Origin: Chlamydomonas reinhardtii
Lineage: Eukaryota; Chlorophyta; Chlorophyceae; Chlamydomonadales; Chlamydomonadaceae
Reading direction: 5' to 3'
DNA length: 64,000 nt
NCBI RefSeq assembly: GCF_000002595.2
Contig: NC_057013.1
Span: 1,378,501 to 1,442,500 of the forward strand
The position numbers and the translations under genes are program-made. Below the pieces are notes generated by a model. That model was not told where the DNA came from. It worked only from the letters and a program-made list of their open reading frames with translations, and searched no databases. Of the stretch, positions 22,311-34,649 are shown piece by piece; position 1 is the first letter of the stretch, and each line of letters begins with the position of its first letter.

Positions 22311-25300
22311 TCACTCGTCCAACAAGCCAAGGTGCTTGTTGCTGCCTGACTTCCGCCGCTTGGCCTTGGTGGCGGTGGTGGCACCCTCCTCCTCCTCCTG
22401 GTCGCCTGCGTCACGCCGCCGCTTGGAGCTGCGCGCAAGCATGTGCGGGTGTAAAGATGCAATGCATCAACGAATGAGGTGAAGAAAGAGGTGAACAAAG
22501 GGACAGGTTAAACGCAATACCCTAGCTGCGTCCTCAGACATTAGGAAGGCGTGGCGCGTGTGCGCAGTTGCTCACCTCTTCGTGGTGACCTCAGGGTCCG
22601 CCGCCGCCGCCGTCCCGGTCGCGCCGCTCCGTGTCGCGCGCGCAGACGCCCGCCCGCGCGTAGCACGAGGCTCGCTGTCCGAGGGCAGCGGCGCGGCCGC
22701 CGCCGCCAGCACCTCCGCTGGCGTGGGCGGCTCCGCAGCGCCCGCCGCGGCGGCCCCCCGCCGCGTGGCGCGCGTTGGCCGGCCGCCAGTCTCCGCTGTC
22801 GTGGCCACGGCAGCGGCTGCTGCTGCCGCCTGCTCTGCGAGGCGGGAGTCGCGGCTGCCGCGGCTGCGCGTGGAGCGCGCGGGTGCGGGCGATGGCGCTG
22901 GTGCGGGCGCCGCTGCAACGGCAGCGGGCGCCACCGCGGGCAGGCCGTAGTGCGCCTCCTCCGTCTCGGCGATTGGCTCCAACCCGCCAGCGGCCGCAGC
23001 ACCGTCCTCAGCGGCCTCCGGTAGGGTGGCCACTGGCGTGTCATTCTTGGCGGCAGCGCCGCGGCCGCGGCCACGACCGGCGCGTGCCGTCGTGGAAGCA
23101 GGCACGGCCGCGGCCGCCGCAGCCTTGGGAGTGGTTGCGGTGCTGCGCACGGCCGCTGAGCTTGTACGCCGCCCGCGGCCGCTGCTGGCCGGAGCAACAG
23201 CTGCGTTGCCGTTGGCGGCTGCGTTGCGTGCTGCGTCCTCCTCCACTTCACGGGCGGCCGCAGCCTCCAGCACTGCTGGCGCAGCGGCGGCGGCCTCCTG
23301 CTGAGCATGTGCGGCGGCGGCCTGAGCCTGTTGCTCAGCCAGCTGTTGGCGCAGCGTCTCAAGCTCCTGCGTGGCACAGAAAAAACATCAGCTCAGCCCG
23401 CACAAGCTCCTAAATGCAAATGCACGGCCTGCTAGGCTTCCGGTAGACAGGCAATTCCTAAGTCACGTGTACGCGCGCACCTGCCGCGCCTGTGCGAGCT
23501 GCTGCTCAGCTGCTTCCCTCCGCGCCGCCTCAGCAGCCACTGCCTCGTCCGCAGCGGGCGCCGCCTCCGCCTCCTTTGCGGCCTTGCCGCCACGGCCCTT
23601 GCGGCCGCCGGTGGATGTCGATGGCGCCGCCTCGGCCGCCTGCGCCTGCTCGCGCGCCTTTGCCAGCGCCGCCTCCGCCGCCTGCGCCTGCTCGCGCGCC
23701 TTTGCCAGCGCCGCCTCCGCCGCCTCGCGCTCCGCCTGGGCGCTGGCAGTCTGCTTCTGCACCGCTGCCAGCTCCGACTTGGCGGCCACAAGCTGCTTCT
23801 GCATAGCCTGAAATATCAAGACACATGGGACGCCGCATGTTTTGGCGTCAGCGAGAAGTTAGCACGTGCACGCGCGATGCCAAAACGCCAGTGTTCTGTC
23901 ACAGCTAGCCCGCGCATTTAGAAATGCCAACGCACCTGGATTTCGGCGTCACTCTTCTTCACGCGCCCCTCCGCGTCCGCTGCCGCCTTGGCCGTCTCTG
24001 CCGCCCTCTTCGCCGCCTCGCCCGCCTGCCGCACCGCCTCGCCCGCCTGCTGCTGTTTGAACGTTGCCTCCTCGGCAGCCGCCGCCGCCGCCGCCTCGCG
24101 CTCCGCAGCCTTGGCCTCGCGGGCTGCCAGCTCCTTGGCCTGCGCCTCCAGCTCCGCAGCGCGCTTTGTTGCGGCCGCCTCGCGCTGCTTGAGGTCATTG
24201 TCCTTCTTGCTTGTAGCCTACACGCAACAAACAGTAAAACACATGTGCGATCGGCAACCCCATAAGCACCCATATACGGTACGTGTTGACCACGCTTCCA
24301 AGGTGCAACACCGTACGCCACAGCGTCCATGTCCACACCTTGCCGCTTGTGGTGGTGGCCTCCTTGGACGACTTTTCCCGCTCCGCCAGCGCGGCCTCGG
24401 CGGCCTTTAGCGCCTCCTCCCGCTTGCCCAGCGCCTCCTCCCGCTTAGCCAGCGCGTCCTCGCGAGCCTGAAGCGGCAGCGGACACAAGCCGGCCGTGGT
24501 GTCAGCTTCAATGCAGTAATTGGTCTCAGTTTGCCAGCGATGTGGCTACCTGGCAGCGCGCCTTGCACTTGCGAGGCCCGCACAATTCTGAATTCCTGTA
24601 CAGCTACGATTGACGACTGCGCCTCACCTCCGCGTCCTTGAGCCGCTTGGCCGCCTCCTTGGTCACCTCCGCCGCGCCGGTTTCCCGGGCCGCCAACGTC
24701 ACCGCCCGGCCGCTGAGCTCCTTCTCCTGCGGCTTGAGCCGCGCCTCGCGCCGTGCCACGTCCTCCGCCTCGCGGCCCACCTCCGCCTTGCGCGCCTCCA
24801 CCGCCTTCGCCTCCACCGCTACCTGGTTTTTGAAGACGACGAGGAGCACACGCCGTTCAGTTGAAAGACAGTTGCGCCCAGCCAGGGACCGGTGACTAGG
24901 CCAGGCAGCTGGGCTGCAACTGGACTCAGCGCAGCCTGCCGATGCCCGCCTGTCTTTGAAACGGTTACACACCGCCGCCCTCCCATCGCCCCACGCGTCT
25001 GCATCGTAGCGCCTCGCGCTGCTGACAGCGAAGGGTTACATAGCCCCACCCAACTACCGTACATTTTGCCCCAGCTACCCGCCCACCTTGGACTCCCGCT
25101 CCGCCAGCGCCGCCTCCCGCGCATCCAGGTCGTGCTTGCGGGCCACGCAGGCCTCGCTGGCGGCGGACGTCTCGGCGGCCCGCGCCTGCGCCTGCTCCTG
25201 CGCCTTCTTGACGGATGCCTGGGCCTCCAGCAGCGCAGTCTCACGCTGCGGGTTGGCCAAGGGGGAGGATGCGGGCCGTTAGCGCTCAGGCGTCCTTCGT

Positions 25301-28300
25301 CTGTACAGCTTTGCGACCTCATGGCAGTGCGACCTCATAACAGTGCGAACCCAGGCGACCGCAGCCCCAGCCCACCTCCTCAACGGTCTTCTTGGCAGCC
25401 GCAGCCTCCTCAGCCGCCGCCTTGGCGGCGGCGGCCGCCTGGTTGGCTGCCTCCATGGCTGCCTTGGCGGCGCCGTCCCGCGCGTCCAGCTCCTTGGTGC
25501 GCTTAGCGGCCTCAGCCAGCACCGACTCCGCCGCCTCGCGGTCAGCCTGTCAGGTGCCAACATGCTTCTAATGACGCTCGAAGAATATGCTACAGTAACG
25601 CGCAGGCAACGCGGCACCGTGCCAAAGACACGGGGGCTGCTGTCATTTACCCAAGGCTGAACCACACACACCCCTTGACCAGCTCCACATCGCGCACCTT
25701 GAGTTTGGCAGACTCCTCCGCCAGCTTGGAGCGCGCCGCCTGCACCTCCGCCCGCGCCGCTTCCACCGCCGCCCGTTCGCCGTCCAGACCGCGCTTCAGG
25801 GCTTCCACCCGCGCCGCCTCCGCCCGCGCCTCCGCAGCTTCGAGCTCAAACGCCTCGCGCTTGGTCGCAAGCTCGGCCTGCCAAAGTTTGAGCGCGAACA
25901 GGGCTGTCAGCACTGCGGCCCTGCCCCGGCCTCTTCGTCCCCTCGAGAGTTACCTCCGCTGAACCTCCACTCCTCCTCTCGACGGCCGCGGTCAGCCATC
26001 CCCCACAGTGCCCCATCCCAAACTGCACTCGTCAACAGACCGCCAGTAAGGGTGTCCCTCGCGCCCCGCACACATCATTGGCCCGCACCTGCTCCGCCTC
26101 CACGCGCGCCTCCACCTCGGCCAGGCGCACGGTGGCGGCCTCCACGTCGATCTCCTTGCGCTGCACCTCCGCACCGCGCGACTCCAGGCCCCGCTCCGAC
26201 GCCGCCACGGCGTCGCTGCGAGCCGCCAGCGCCGCCTCCACCTGCTTCAACTGTGTGTTTGTGTGTGTGGACGTGGGTCACACAGATACGGTATCAGAGG
26301 GAACCGGTCAGTAACCATAAGCAACTGAAACGGAGCATGCCCGCTGAACTGCTAGCATTGCCCAGCGCCGCCGTAGCTCCAGCGCACACCGCTGAGCGCG
26401 CCGCTGCAATCCTTTCAATCCTCTCCCCTACACTGCAACCGCAACTGCCACCCGCCTCGATTTGACAATGCCATGGACTGGAAGATGACAACTGCGCCCT
26501 CGGCCCCTCACCCGCTCGTCCTCCTTGCGCTGTGCCATGATGTTTTTGTTGTACTCGAACTCGCGCCCCTCTAGCAGGTTGATCTGCTGCCGGTTGTTCC
26601 GCTCAATCATGGCCGCCTCCTGCCGCGCCGCCTCCAGTTTACGCGCCGCCACCTCGTGCTCCTTCTTCGCCGCGTCCAGCGCCGCCCGCTCCTCCGCCAG
26701 CTGCGGGCGATAGGTCAATCGGGGCGTCGGTTTCCGAGGTGATGTCTTCTATTTGTGCGCCCCACCCTATACTTGCGTGCCCCACCCAATCTACAGTCAG
26801 CCCGAGTCGTCTACAAGCCCGGCATCATGTTACCAGACAGCTGCCATAGTCTGAATCCCGCGCCCTTTCTCCCCAAGCCCATCACCCCACCATCCCACCA
26901 CCCAGAGCCACCCATATCCCCGTCAGCCACAGCTCCGCGCCGCCGCTTCCTGGCCCGCTACCTGCGCCGCCAGCTTGCTGCTCTCCTCCTCACGCAGCGC
27001 CACGGACGCCTCCCGGCCGTCCACCGCCACCTCGCGCGCTCCCACCTCCGCCTCCCGCCGCGCCAGCTCCGCACTCAGCGCGCCGGTGCGCTGCTCCGCC
27101 TCGCGCACCGCCGCCTCCCGGTCCAGCAGGTCGCACTTGGTGCCCTTCACCTTCTCAATCTCGTCTACGTCGCACGGAAGGTGAAGAAAATAAAGGGCAT
27201 TACATGATGGGGGACGCCGGCATCGGGGCTGAGGCCCCTTGCGCGCTGCCACTCCAGCATCCACGGAGCAGCTCCGGTGCCCATGCCTCAGCTCCATCCA
27301 GCCAGGTAGCAGCACTTTCATCGCAGCCAGCCAGCCAACCAGCCAGAGCGCCAACCCCACCTCCAATCCCCAGCGCCATACTCACCAAGCACGCCGCGCT
27401 CCTTGGAGACCAGGTCCTCCTGCTTGGCCTGCACGTCATGCAGCGTCCTGCGGGACGGGAAAGACACGGGGGCATGTTGGCTGCCGCACACGAGCATGCG
27501 GACGTGGCGAGGCTGATGCCCATGCCGTTCGCAGTGTCCCCGCAGCATATAAATGGGCGCCAATGCCATCCCCCAACTCGCTGCCCAGTCCACGCCATGC
27601 GCGCAGCACTGCGCAGCAGACGCGTCGCACCCTAGCTTACAGCTCCACCCAAGCAGCACCCCCACTCCCCCAACAGTCTCACTTCTCCAGGCGTTGCTTC
27701 GCCTCGCCCAGCTGCGCCTCCAGCGCCGCGACGTCGGCGCGCCGCTGCACCTCAGCCCGCTGCGCCTCCTCAAGCCCGCGCCGCAGCTCCTCAATGCGGT
27801 CCTCAGCCGCCTGCTTCTCCGCCTGCAACGACGACTGCACCTTCTCCAGCCGCTCCCTGCAGCGCGCCAACACGCAGGTGTGAGGGCGGGCTGCGTAGCA
27901 GGCGGAGCATCCGGCTGCTAGTCCGGCTGCAACCCGCCTTCAGCAAGCCCCCTGGACCTACTGCAGCTGGCAGAGTCTGTGCGTACATGCACTGTCCACA
28001 TGCCCCTTGCTGGGCCCGCGCGGGCCTCGCCGCTACTCACCTCTCATACTTGTGGTCGAAGGCCAGCACCAGCGCCTCCTGCAGCTCCCGATGCTTGTCC
28101 GCCATCATGCGGGTGGCATGGGCGTCGGCCGCCTCAGCCTCCTCCGTAAGCCTCTGAAAGCACGGGAAGGGGGAGAGCCGGTGCATGGCCAGGTGAGGTC
28201 CGGACCAGCGAGGGTGCAAGACCCCAACACGACCGTGCGGCGCTTAGGCCACGCTGGCGGGAGTTCCTAGATCCCACCTTGCGGAACGCCTCGTAGTCAT

Positions 28301-28611
28301 TGACGCGCTGTTGTAGCTCTTGTAGCTGCGGGCAGTGGGCAGCAGAAAATGAAGGCGAGTCGCGTTTGGGGCCCGCGAAGCTGTCGATGACCACCGCACC
28401 TTGTCTTTCAACTCCTGGTTCTCCCGGAGCAGCTCCCCACTGAGCTGCGCTTGAGAGACGCTTGGAGACAAAAATCCTTGCGCCCTGTGCCGCAAGAACA
28501 AGCCGCCAAAGTCAACACATCGCCTCGCAGGCACTGCTCCTTCCCGCGGTTACTTGGCGCGCACCTTAGCCTATCCGTCACACTATGGGGGTTGCGAAGC
28601 GGCGTGAGCAT
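22311..28611 (-). CDS. Long Ala/Glu-rich coiled-coil protein with AT-hook-like basic C-terminus
   Basis: Not recognised as a named protein. The start MLTPLRNPHSVTDRLR (exon 28565-28611) splices in phase to AQGFLSPSVSQAQLSG (28400-28484). Short exons follow: LQELQQRVNDYEAFRK, then LTEEAEAADAHATRMMADK up to AFDHKYER. A long run of exons from about 28.2 to 22.6 kb then encodes almost uninterrupted heptad repeats rich in A, E, K and R (DALAKREEALGKREEALK, ELATKREAFELEAAEARA, LEGREFEYNKNIMAQRKEDE). An exact tandem duplication of 14 residues lies at 23635-23718. The last third changes to Ala/Pro-rich, basic sequence with RGRGR and TRSRGSR elements like AT-hooks. The end is KRRRDAGDQEEEEG...KRRKSGSNKHLGLLDE, stop at 22311-22313. 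The coiled coil suggests a filament, scaffold or basal-body-type component; the basic tail suggests nucleus or nucleic-acid contact. Both are inference. Internal exon borders are approximate. Confidence 0.75.
23635..23718 (-). repeat. Exact 42-bp tandem duplication in coiled-coil exon
   Basis: Two identical 42-bp copies (23635-23676 and 23677-23718) encode ALAKAREQAQAAEA twice. Fourteen residues equal two heptads, so the duplication keeps the coiled-coil register. Confidence 0.9.
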
Positions 28612-28851
28612 TTTCGGCCCTTCCGCGGCTACCCCCTGAACGTCAAAGCAGGTCGAGTGATCTGGCGCGCAGCACCTTGAATTTAGAGTCTATAGTTCAA
28701 AGCAGTCAGTGTATTGTAGTCAATTTTTGAGTGCCAGGTTGCGCATGCCAAGCCCCTCTGAAGCCCAGAGGAATTGCAGTCCTCATGCAAGACCTGGCAA
28801 AGAAAGGTCGACAGGCAAATTCAGTTGTAGTTCGATGATAACCACGTAACC
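28612..28851. promoter_or_regulatory. Bidirectional promoter region, coiled-coil gene / TRM1
   Basis: Only 240 bp separate the start codons of the leftward coiled-coil gene and the rightward TRM1 gene, so both promoters and 5' UTRs must lie here or in the first exons. No canonical element was recognised. The stretch is more AT-rich than its flanks. Confidence 0.5.
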
Positions 28852-31800
28852 ATGAACTCCAGCCTGCACCGCAACCATTCAAGGGCCCCACCCGGGCAAT
28901 GTGCACGCCGGCACTGGCATGGCAGCGCGAGTCAGTTGCCGCCTGCGCCGACGCCATTACGTATCAAACGAAGTATAAATGGGGATGGCTTGTGTAGAGC
29001 GGCTGAAGCGACAGAAGCGACAGAACCAAGCACGCCTGGCCCAGCGGGTCAGGGGCCGGCTGCTGAGGGGCCCGACGCATCGGCGTGGCACGTCCGGCAG
29101 GAGCGCGGCGTCTCGTTTGTGACAGGTAAGGCGGCGGAAGAAAGTAGCGCAGCTGGCATTAACAACAGTTAAAGCTCCCATCCTCTGCGCTTTGCAACGC
29201 GTGATACACGAGCACATGCACACCACTGCTTACCCTCCCAGCCGGCGGCGCGTTCTACCGGGCTGAGAGCTGCGCGGGGCGGGACCTGGCAGTGCTGGCG
29301 GCGGCGCTGCAGCGGCGGCGCGCGGGCGGGCGGCTGCGGGTGCTGGACGTCATGAGCGCGAGCGGCATGCGCGGAGCCCGATACCTGGCGCAGGTGCGGG
29401 TGGTGGACGGGATGCCCGTGAAGGAGTGAAGGATTGATGGAGCTACACCAATCTGGATTTTGAGCTGGACTTGAGGGAATGATACGGTAAAGGCGTAAGA
29501 GCTGCGGGGTGTGAACGGGGGCCGAGGGTATGCCGGTCAAGCTGTTGTCAGCAAGCAGCGTTGTGAAGTGCCTCAGAATGTTTGCCTGTCGTGCCGCGTG
29601 CCACAGGCGGAGGCCGACGAGGTGTGGATCAATGACGGCAGCTCCGACTTGCATGAAGCCATGGTGTTCAACATGTGCACCGCGGCCGGCATGACGCCGC
29701 CGGTACCGCCGCCGCCGCTTGCGGCAGGCGCTGTCCAGCAGCACGGAAGCGGCAGCAGCACCAGCAGCAATGGCGGCGGCAGTGACGAGGCCTCGGCTGT
29801 GTCGAGCTCTGGGAAAGACGGCAGCCAGCAGCCGCCAGGGCCACAGGCGGAGAGCGAGGACGTACTGCGGCAGCGGGTGGCGGATTGGGCGGCGCAGGCG
29901 CAGGTGGTGAAGCTGGAAGGGCTGTCCAGGGACGTGTGGCAGTGGGACCTGCCACCCCTTCCCACACCCCCGCCGCCGCCAGAGCCCGCAACGGCAGGGG
30001 ACCAGGCATGGCAAGCGGCCGCTGCGACCGCGGGAACGCAGGGCACGGAGGCAAGCGATGCCAGCAGTGCGCGTGAAGGCGATGGCGAGGACAGCAGCTG
30101 TAGCGGCGGTGTCAGCATCAGCGGTAACGGCAGCGCGGACCCTGCGGATGAGTTGAAACCGGGCGTTCGCCGCATTCGCATCTCGCATGTGGACGCCAAC
30201 CGCCTGCTGACCAATTGCTACATGCGGGAGTCGTACTATGATTTGGTGAGTGTCGCCGTACAGGTGACTGACCGGCGGACGGCCTGGTGAGGGCTGCATG
30301 GGACGGCGGCTCAGGTATATCGGTGGACACACGGTGACGACGTGTGTGGGGTGGCGCCCTACGCGCGGCCACCGCCCCTGCTCTCTGCAGTTTCCTGCGT
30401 AAATTTGCGACAGGCGGCGATTCTTCTGTCCACAACAGCCTCGTGTGTATATATGCAGATCGACGTGGACAGCTTCGGCAGTGAGTCCATGTACTTCCCC
30501 GCCGCCATTGACGCGGTGCGCTACGGCGGCCTGCTATACCTCACCAGCACTGACGGCTTCACCAGCTCCGGCAAGCGGCAGGAGCGCGGGTTGGCGGCGT
30601 ACGGCGCCTTCCTGCGGGCACTGCCCTGGTCCAATGAGCAGGTGGGGCGCGGGAGGCGGGGAGCGTGTGGGGAGGGAGCGTGGCGTGAAGGCTTTGGAGG
30701 AGGGGTTGGATATCGCATGAAGAGGGTTCATTGCGACAGGCGTGCGGACCGACCGTCGAGCAGTACGGCACGCGGGTTGCCTTCTGGAGCCCCTGGGAGC
30801 GATGAGGAATCCACCCGCTTTCCCACGCGTCCGCTCGCCTGTGCAGGGCCTGCGCATGGTGATTGGCGGCGCGGTGCGGGAGGCGGCGTCTCGCGGCGTG
30901 GCGCTGACGCCCGTGTTCTCGCTCTACAGCTACCACGGCCCGGTGTTTCGGGTCATGCTGCGCGCGCGGCGCAGTGCGGAGTGGGCCGCGCAGCACTACG
31001 GCTTTGCGGGGCACTGCTTCGTGCACGGCGACAACTACACCGTGGGATGGAAGGACATCGCGGGCGCAGTTTGCAGGTGGGGTTTGGGGCCATTCTGTAC
31101 TTGCCCCCCTTCGTGCCTCAAGCCTTGTGTGGGTAAGGACTGCGGGTCTGCCTCGCAGGTGCGAGTCACGAGGGCGGCGGCGGCCTGTGCAGGTGCCCAT
31201 GGCAGACTCGGTGGCGGCGGCGGCACCACCCGGGCCGCACGACCCAACAGCCGGCGGCAGCAGCAGCAGCAGCAGCAGTGGCAGCAGCAGCAGCAGCAGT
31301 GGCAGTAGCAGCGCCACTACTGGCAGTAGCACGCCGCTGGTGCTGTCGGGCCCCATGTGGACGGGGCCGCTGCACGATGCGGAGGAGTTGCGGGCCATGA
31401 AGGCGGAGGCGGAGGCGCGGGGCTGGGAGGGCTTTGGCATGAGCGCCGCGGACGCCCCCTTCCTCAGGGACCGCAAGAAGAGCAGGTGGGGCCAGCGGGT
31501 AGCCGTGTGTGGGGTTGCAGCCCGCTGGCACAACAGCTGCGTCCTTGTGCATTGCCAGTGCTGCTTGAAACTCGCGGCAAGGTCCGGTTTTCGCGGCCTC
31601 AGGACTGTGGGGCATTGCCCCCTCCAACCTCTCCGCACCACCCGTGCAGTATCACCCAGAGCAACCCCTTGTCGCATGGGGACTACTGTCGCGTGCCACT
31701 CCGTTGTCAAAGCATAGGCCACGCTCTCCTTCTCGCTCTTTTGATTGGGTTCGGTACAGTTTGGGCTCGTATCTACAGCCCTCTCACCTGACTGGTCATG

Positions 31801-32361
31801 TGCCTGCCGCGCTCGCGCACAGCCGCAACGCCCGCCCCCTGGAGGACCTCCTGGATGTGCTGCTGGAGGAGGCGGACCCGCGCCTGCCGCCCGGCTTCTT
31901 CTCCATAGACGACTCCGTGGCGCGGCGCATGGCGAGGCCGCCGCCACGCGATGCGCTCATTGCGGCCCTGCGGGAGGAGGGCTTTGCGGCGGCGCGGTGC
32001 CACCTGGAGGTGAGCTAGGTGGCCTGGTGGTAGGGGGGAGAGACGCACAGGAGGGGCGCCGGGCGCGGTGCGTTCCTGTCATGAGGAGCCGGATGTGGTG
32101 GTGGTGGCGCTTGGTGAGAGGCGCTGGGGTGAGTATCGCGTAACCTGGCAACTGCCGCGTGTCCCTCCGCATACACTGTGTGTGTTTGCCCCAGTTTCCC
32201 CTGTGCTCGATGTCCGCCCGTGCCTAATTAGCCCATGTGTGTGTGCGATACTGTGCGGTGCGGCACAGGCGCGGGCGTTCCGCACCAACGCCTGCATGGC
32301 GGACGTGCTGCGGGTGGCGGAGGACCGGCTGGGCATTCCGCCCCGCAAGGCCAAGACGTAG
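28852..32361 (+). CDS. TRM1-family tRNA (guanine-26) N2-methyltransferase, plastid-type plant subfamily
   Basis: Eight exons in phase (694 residues): 28852-29125, 29242-29393, 29607-30245, 30459-30641, 30847-31076, 31159-31485, 31823-32009, 32269-32361. The enzyme would use S-adenosylmethionine to methylate G26 of tRNA. Motifs in order: ERGVSFVTAGGAFYRAESC, GRDLAVLAAAL, the SAM-binding LDVMSASGMRGARYLAQ, WINDGSSDLHEAMVFNM, then after a long Ala/Gly/Ser insert SHVDANRLL, YDLIDVDSFGSESMYFP, LLYLTSTDGF, LAAYGAFLRALPWSNEQG, RMVIGGAVREAASRG and FSLYSYHGPVFRVMLR. The C-terminal region has GPMWTGPLHD and ends RAFRTNACMADVL...RKAKT. The DVDSFGS form (Ser where TRM1 usually has Pro) and the YSYHGPVFRVM block match the plant TRM1 branch thought to act in chloroplasts; the basic, Ser/Arg-rich N-terminus could be a transit peptide. 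Acceptor 31158 versus 31192 for exon 6 is unsettled, and both keep the frame. Confidence 0.88.
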
Positions 32362-32950
32362 CGTAGCACTGGAGAACTGGAGCGGGGACTTGGGGGCTAG
32401 CCGTTCATGGAGAACGGAGTGATCAAGTCGCAAGCGGGGGGGTAGCGCGCACCGATGGCTCATGGCTGGTGTGCCTGGGGCATGGCCTGTGTTGGCAGCC
32501 GCTGAAGCCTGGACACTGGACGCGCAAGTGAGCCCATCAATGTAGCTTGGTCCAAGGCAGCGCTTCCATTCAGCTGTTTGCCGTGGAACCGTATCCGTGT
32601 AAGAATGGCGTTTGGGAACTCATCCAGGCGCTCCTTTGAAAACTTATCCAGTCGTATCCGCGTAAGAGTGGCGCCTGGGAACTCATCCAGGCGCTCGTGG
32701 CTTTTGAGTAGCAAGAACCAATCCACTCCAGCCGCGAGCACCAGCACCCCGTGCCAGCAACCCTTATCCCACTTGCTTTCTCCGCTTATGCAACGCTCGC
32801 ACCCTCCACACACTTCCCTCCGCTTCTGCTCTGACTGCCCCTCTCAGCACACACTCCGCACGCACTCTTGCGCTCGGCACGCTCATCCACACTATCAACA
32901 CAATCGAAGGTCCCTCCCGCTCAACCCCATCCCGCCAGCACACTGCAGCA
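32362..32950. other. Convergent 3' region between TRM1 and the ABC1 kinase
   Basis: The two genes converge. Apart from the 64-bp duplication listed separately, no feature was recognised and no coding exon is evident. Confidence 0.5.
32589..32696 (+). repeat. Imperfect tandem duplication in the TRM1 3' region, with poly(A) signal
   Basis: Two diverged copies, about 64 bp apart, of a segment reading CGTATCCGTGTAAGAATGGC, continued by an ACTCATCCAGGCGCTC part. The first copy carries TGTAA at 32598-32602, 237 nt past the TRM1 stop, a likely poly(A) signal. The second copy has CGTAA there, so the motif is lost. Confidence 0.6.
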
Positions 32951-34537
32951 CTAAAGCGGATGCGGCTGCTCTGATGCCTGCGCGGCCTTTCTGCCTCTCC
33001 GCGGCCCCATCCCCATCCGTGCCTTGATCTTGGTCCAGACTACGAGCGCCTCAAACATCAGCATTCGCGTCTCCACCTGCAGCAAACACACCGCGGCATA
33101 AACACACAGTTGTTACGACGTAGCGGCATAGCAACCTGTCACAGCTGGAACTGGGGATCGGCACGGGTGGAAGGTAGTGTGACAGCGACGGGCGGCTCCT
33201 CCCGGGACCGGGGTTTATGTCCGGGGCATGCCGGTGTGACAAGTACGCACGCCGGCAACTGTTGCGAAGCAGGGCGCACGGCGGCGTGCAGCCGTCTGGC
33301 CCCGCGACCCACCTGCAGCCGCTCCCACGCCACGCCCAGCCACACCAGAGCCCCGGGGTGGCCTCGCAGCCGCTCACGCGCCAGCGCCGCACTGCACCTG
33401 TGGTGATGAGGAGGCCGTTTCCGGGCGGTTACGCGCACTCAAACAGCAACGGCCTGACACATCGCCATACCAGCAGGCACCCGTGCCCACGGCGCACGTG
33501 AGGCGGGCAACTCTGTCATGTCCCTAGCTACTGCAGCAGCTGCAGGAGCAGCTAGCACTGGCTCACTCCCGCGCGGTGATGACGAAGTTGTTGACGGGCT
33601 GCCCCAGCGCGTAGTCCACGCTGCGCAGGCAGTCGTTGGTCTTGAGCAGCAGCAGCAGCGGCCGCGGCATGCGCTGCAGCAGACCGCTGATCTCCCTGCG
33701 GGGCCGCGCGGCGTTGACGAGGTGAGGCAGAGACATGGGTGGGGGTGTAGGCTCAGGTGGGGGGTGCAGTGGCGCTGCGATATATGGGAGGGACACAGAA
33801 GTGGCGGCACGCGAGCAGCAGTCGGGCGGGCACGTGTGTGTGTCACGACGCAGGTACGGCCCACCTGCCGTACTTGGCCATGTAGTCCGCCGCCATCTGC
33901 CGCGTCTCCGCAGAGCGCTCCACGTGCAGGTGGTCGGAGCGCTGCTCCAGGATCTGCAACGCGGCAGCGATGCAGCGATGCAGCGATGCAGCGGCAGCGA
34001 TGCAGCGGCAGCAGCCGCGAGCGAGCGAGCGAGCGCACACACGTCAGTCGTGCGACGACTATGCGTGATACCGCACACATACAAGCACAACCCAGTGAGG
34101 CCCTTGGAGCCGGTTGAAGCTTGACTGCAAGTGGTGATACCGTGACAAGTATCACGTGAGGCGCCCATGACCGCTGGTGGTGGTAGCGGCTGCCGAGGCA
34201 CCCCCACAACCCAACAACAACGACAACCATGACAACACTACGCACCTGCTCCCAGGGCCGCTGCGTCAGCATGGCCGCGAAGATGTCGTACGCGTCCCCT
34301 ACAGATCCAAACATGATAGAGCTAATATTAGTTCATATAAAATATCGCTGACATAGGTGTCAACCCTCTATCCAAACAAGCATACCCGCGTTCATGGCGG
34401 CGGAGTGGCGGCGGATGCCGTCCGCGTCCGCGAAGATGAGCGCGCGCCACAGCGCCGCGTACTCCAGCCTGAAGGAGTCGGTGATGGACTTGTACAGGCC
34501 GTGGTCCAACAGCACCAGCTGCACGTGGCCGTTCTGC

Positions 34538-34577
<40 letters not shown>

Positions 34578-34618
34578 AAGCGCACAAGGAAAACATTGCG
34601 CAAAGACAGTGCATGCGA

Positions 34619-34649
<31 letters not shown>

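Noticed and set aside
29169-30332. 387-codon minus-strand frame across TRM1 exons 2-3
   Set aside because: Antisense shadow of the TRM1 coding exons; His/Arg/Pro-rich with no domain, while the plus strand carries clear TRM1 motifs and splice sites.
30559-31947. 462-codon minus-strand frame
   Set aside because: Same reason: antisense to TRM1 exons 4-7, with composition-driven openness and poly-Leu/Pro runs opposite the CAG-rich insert.
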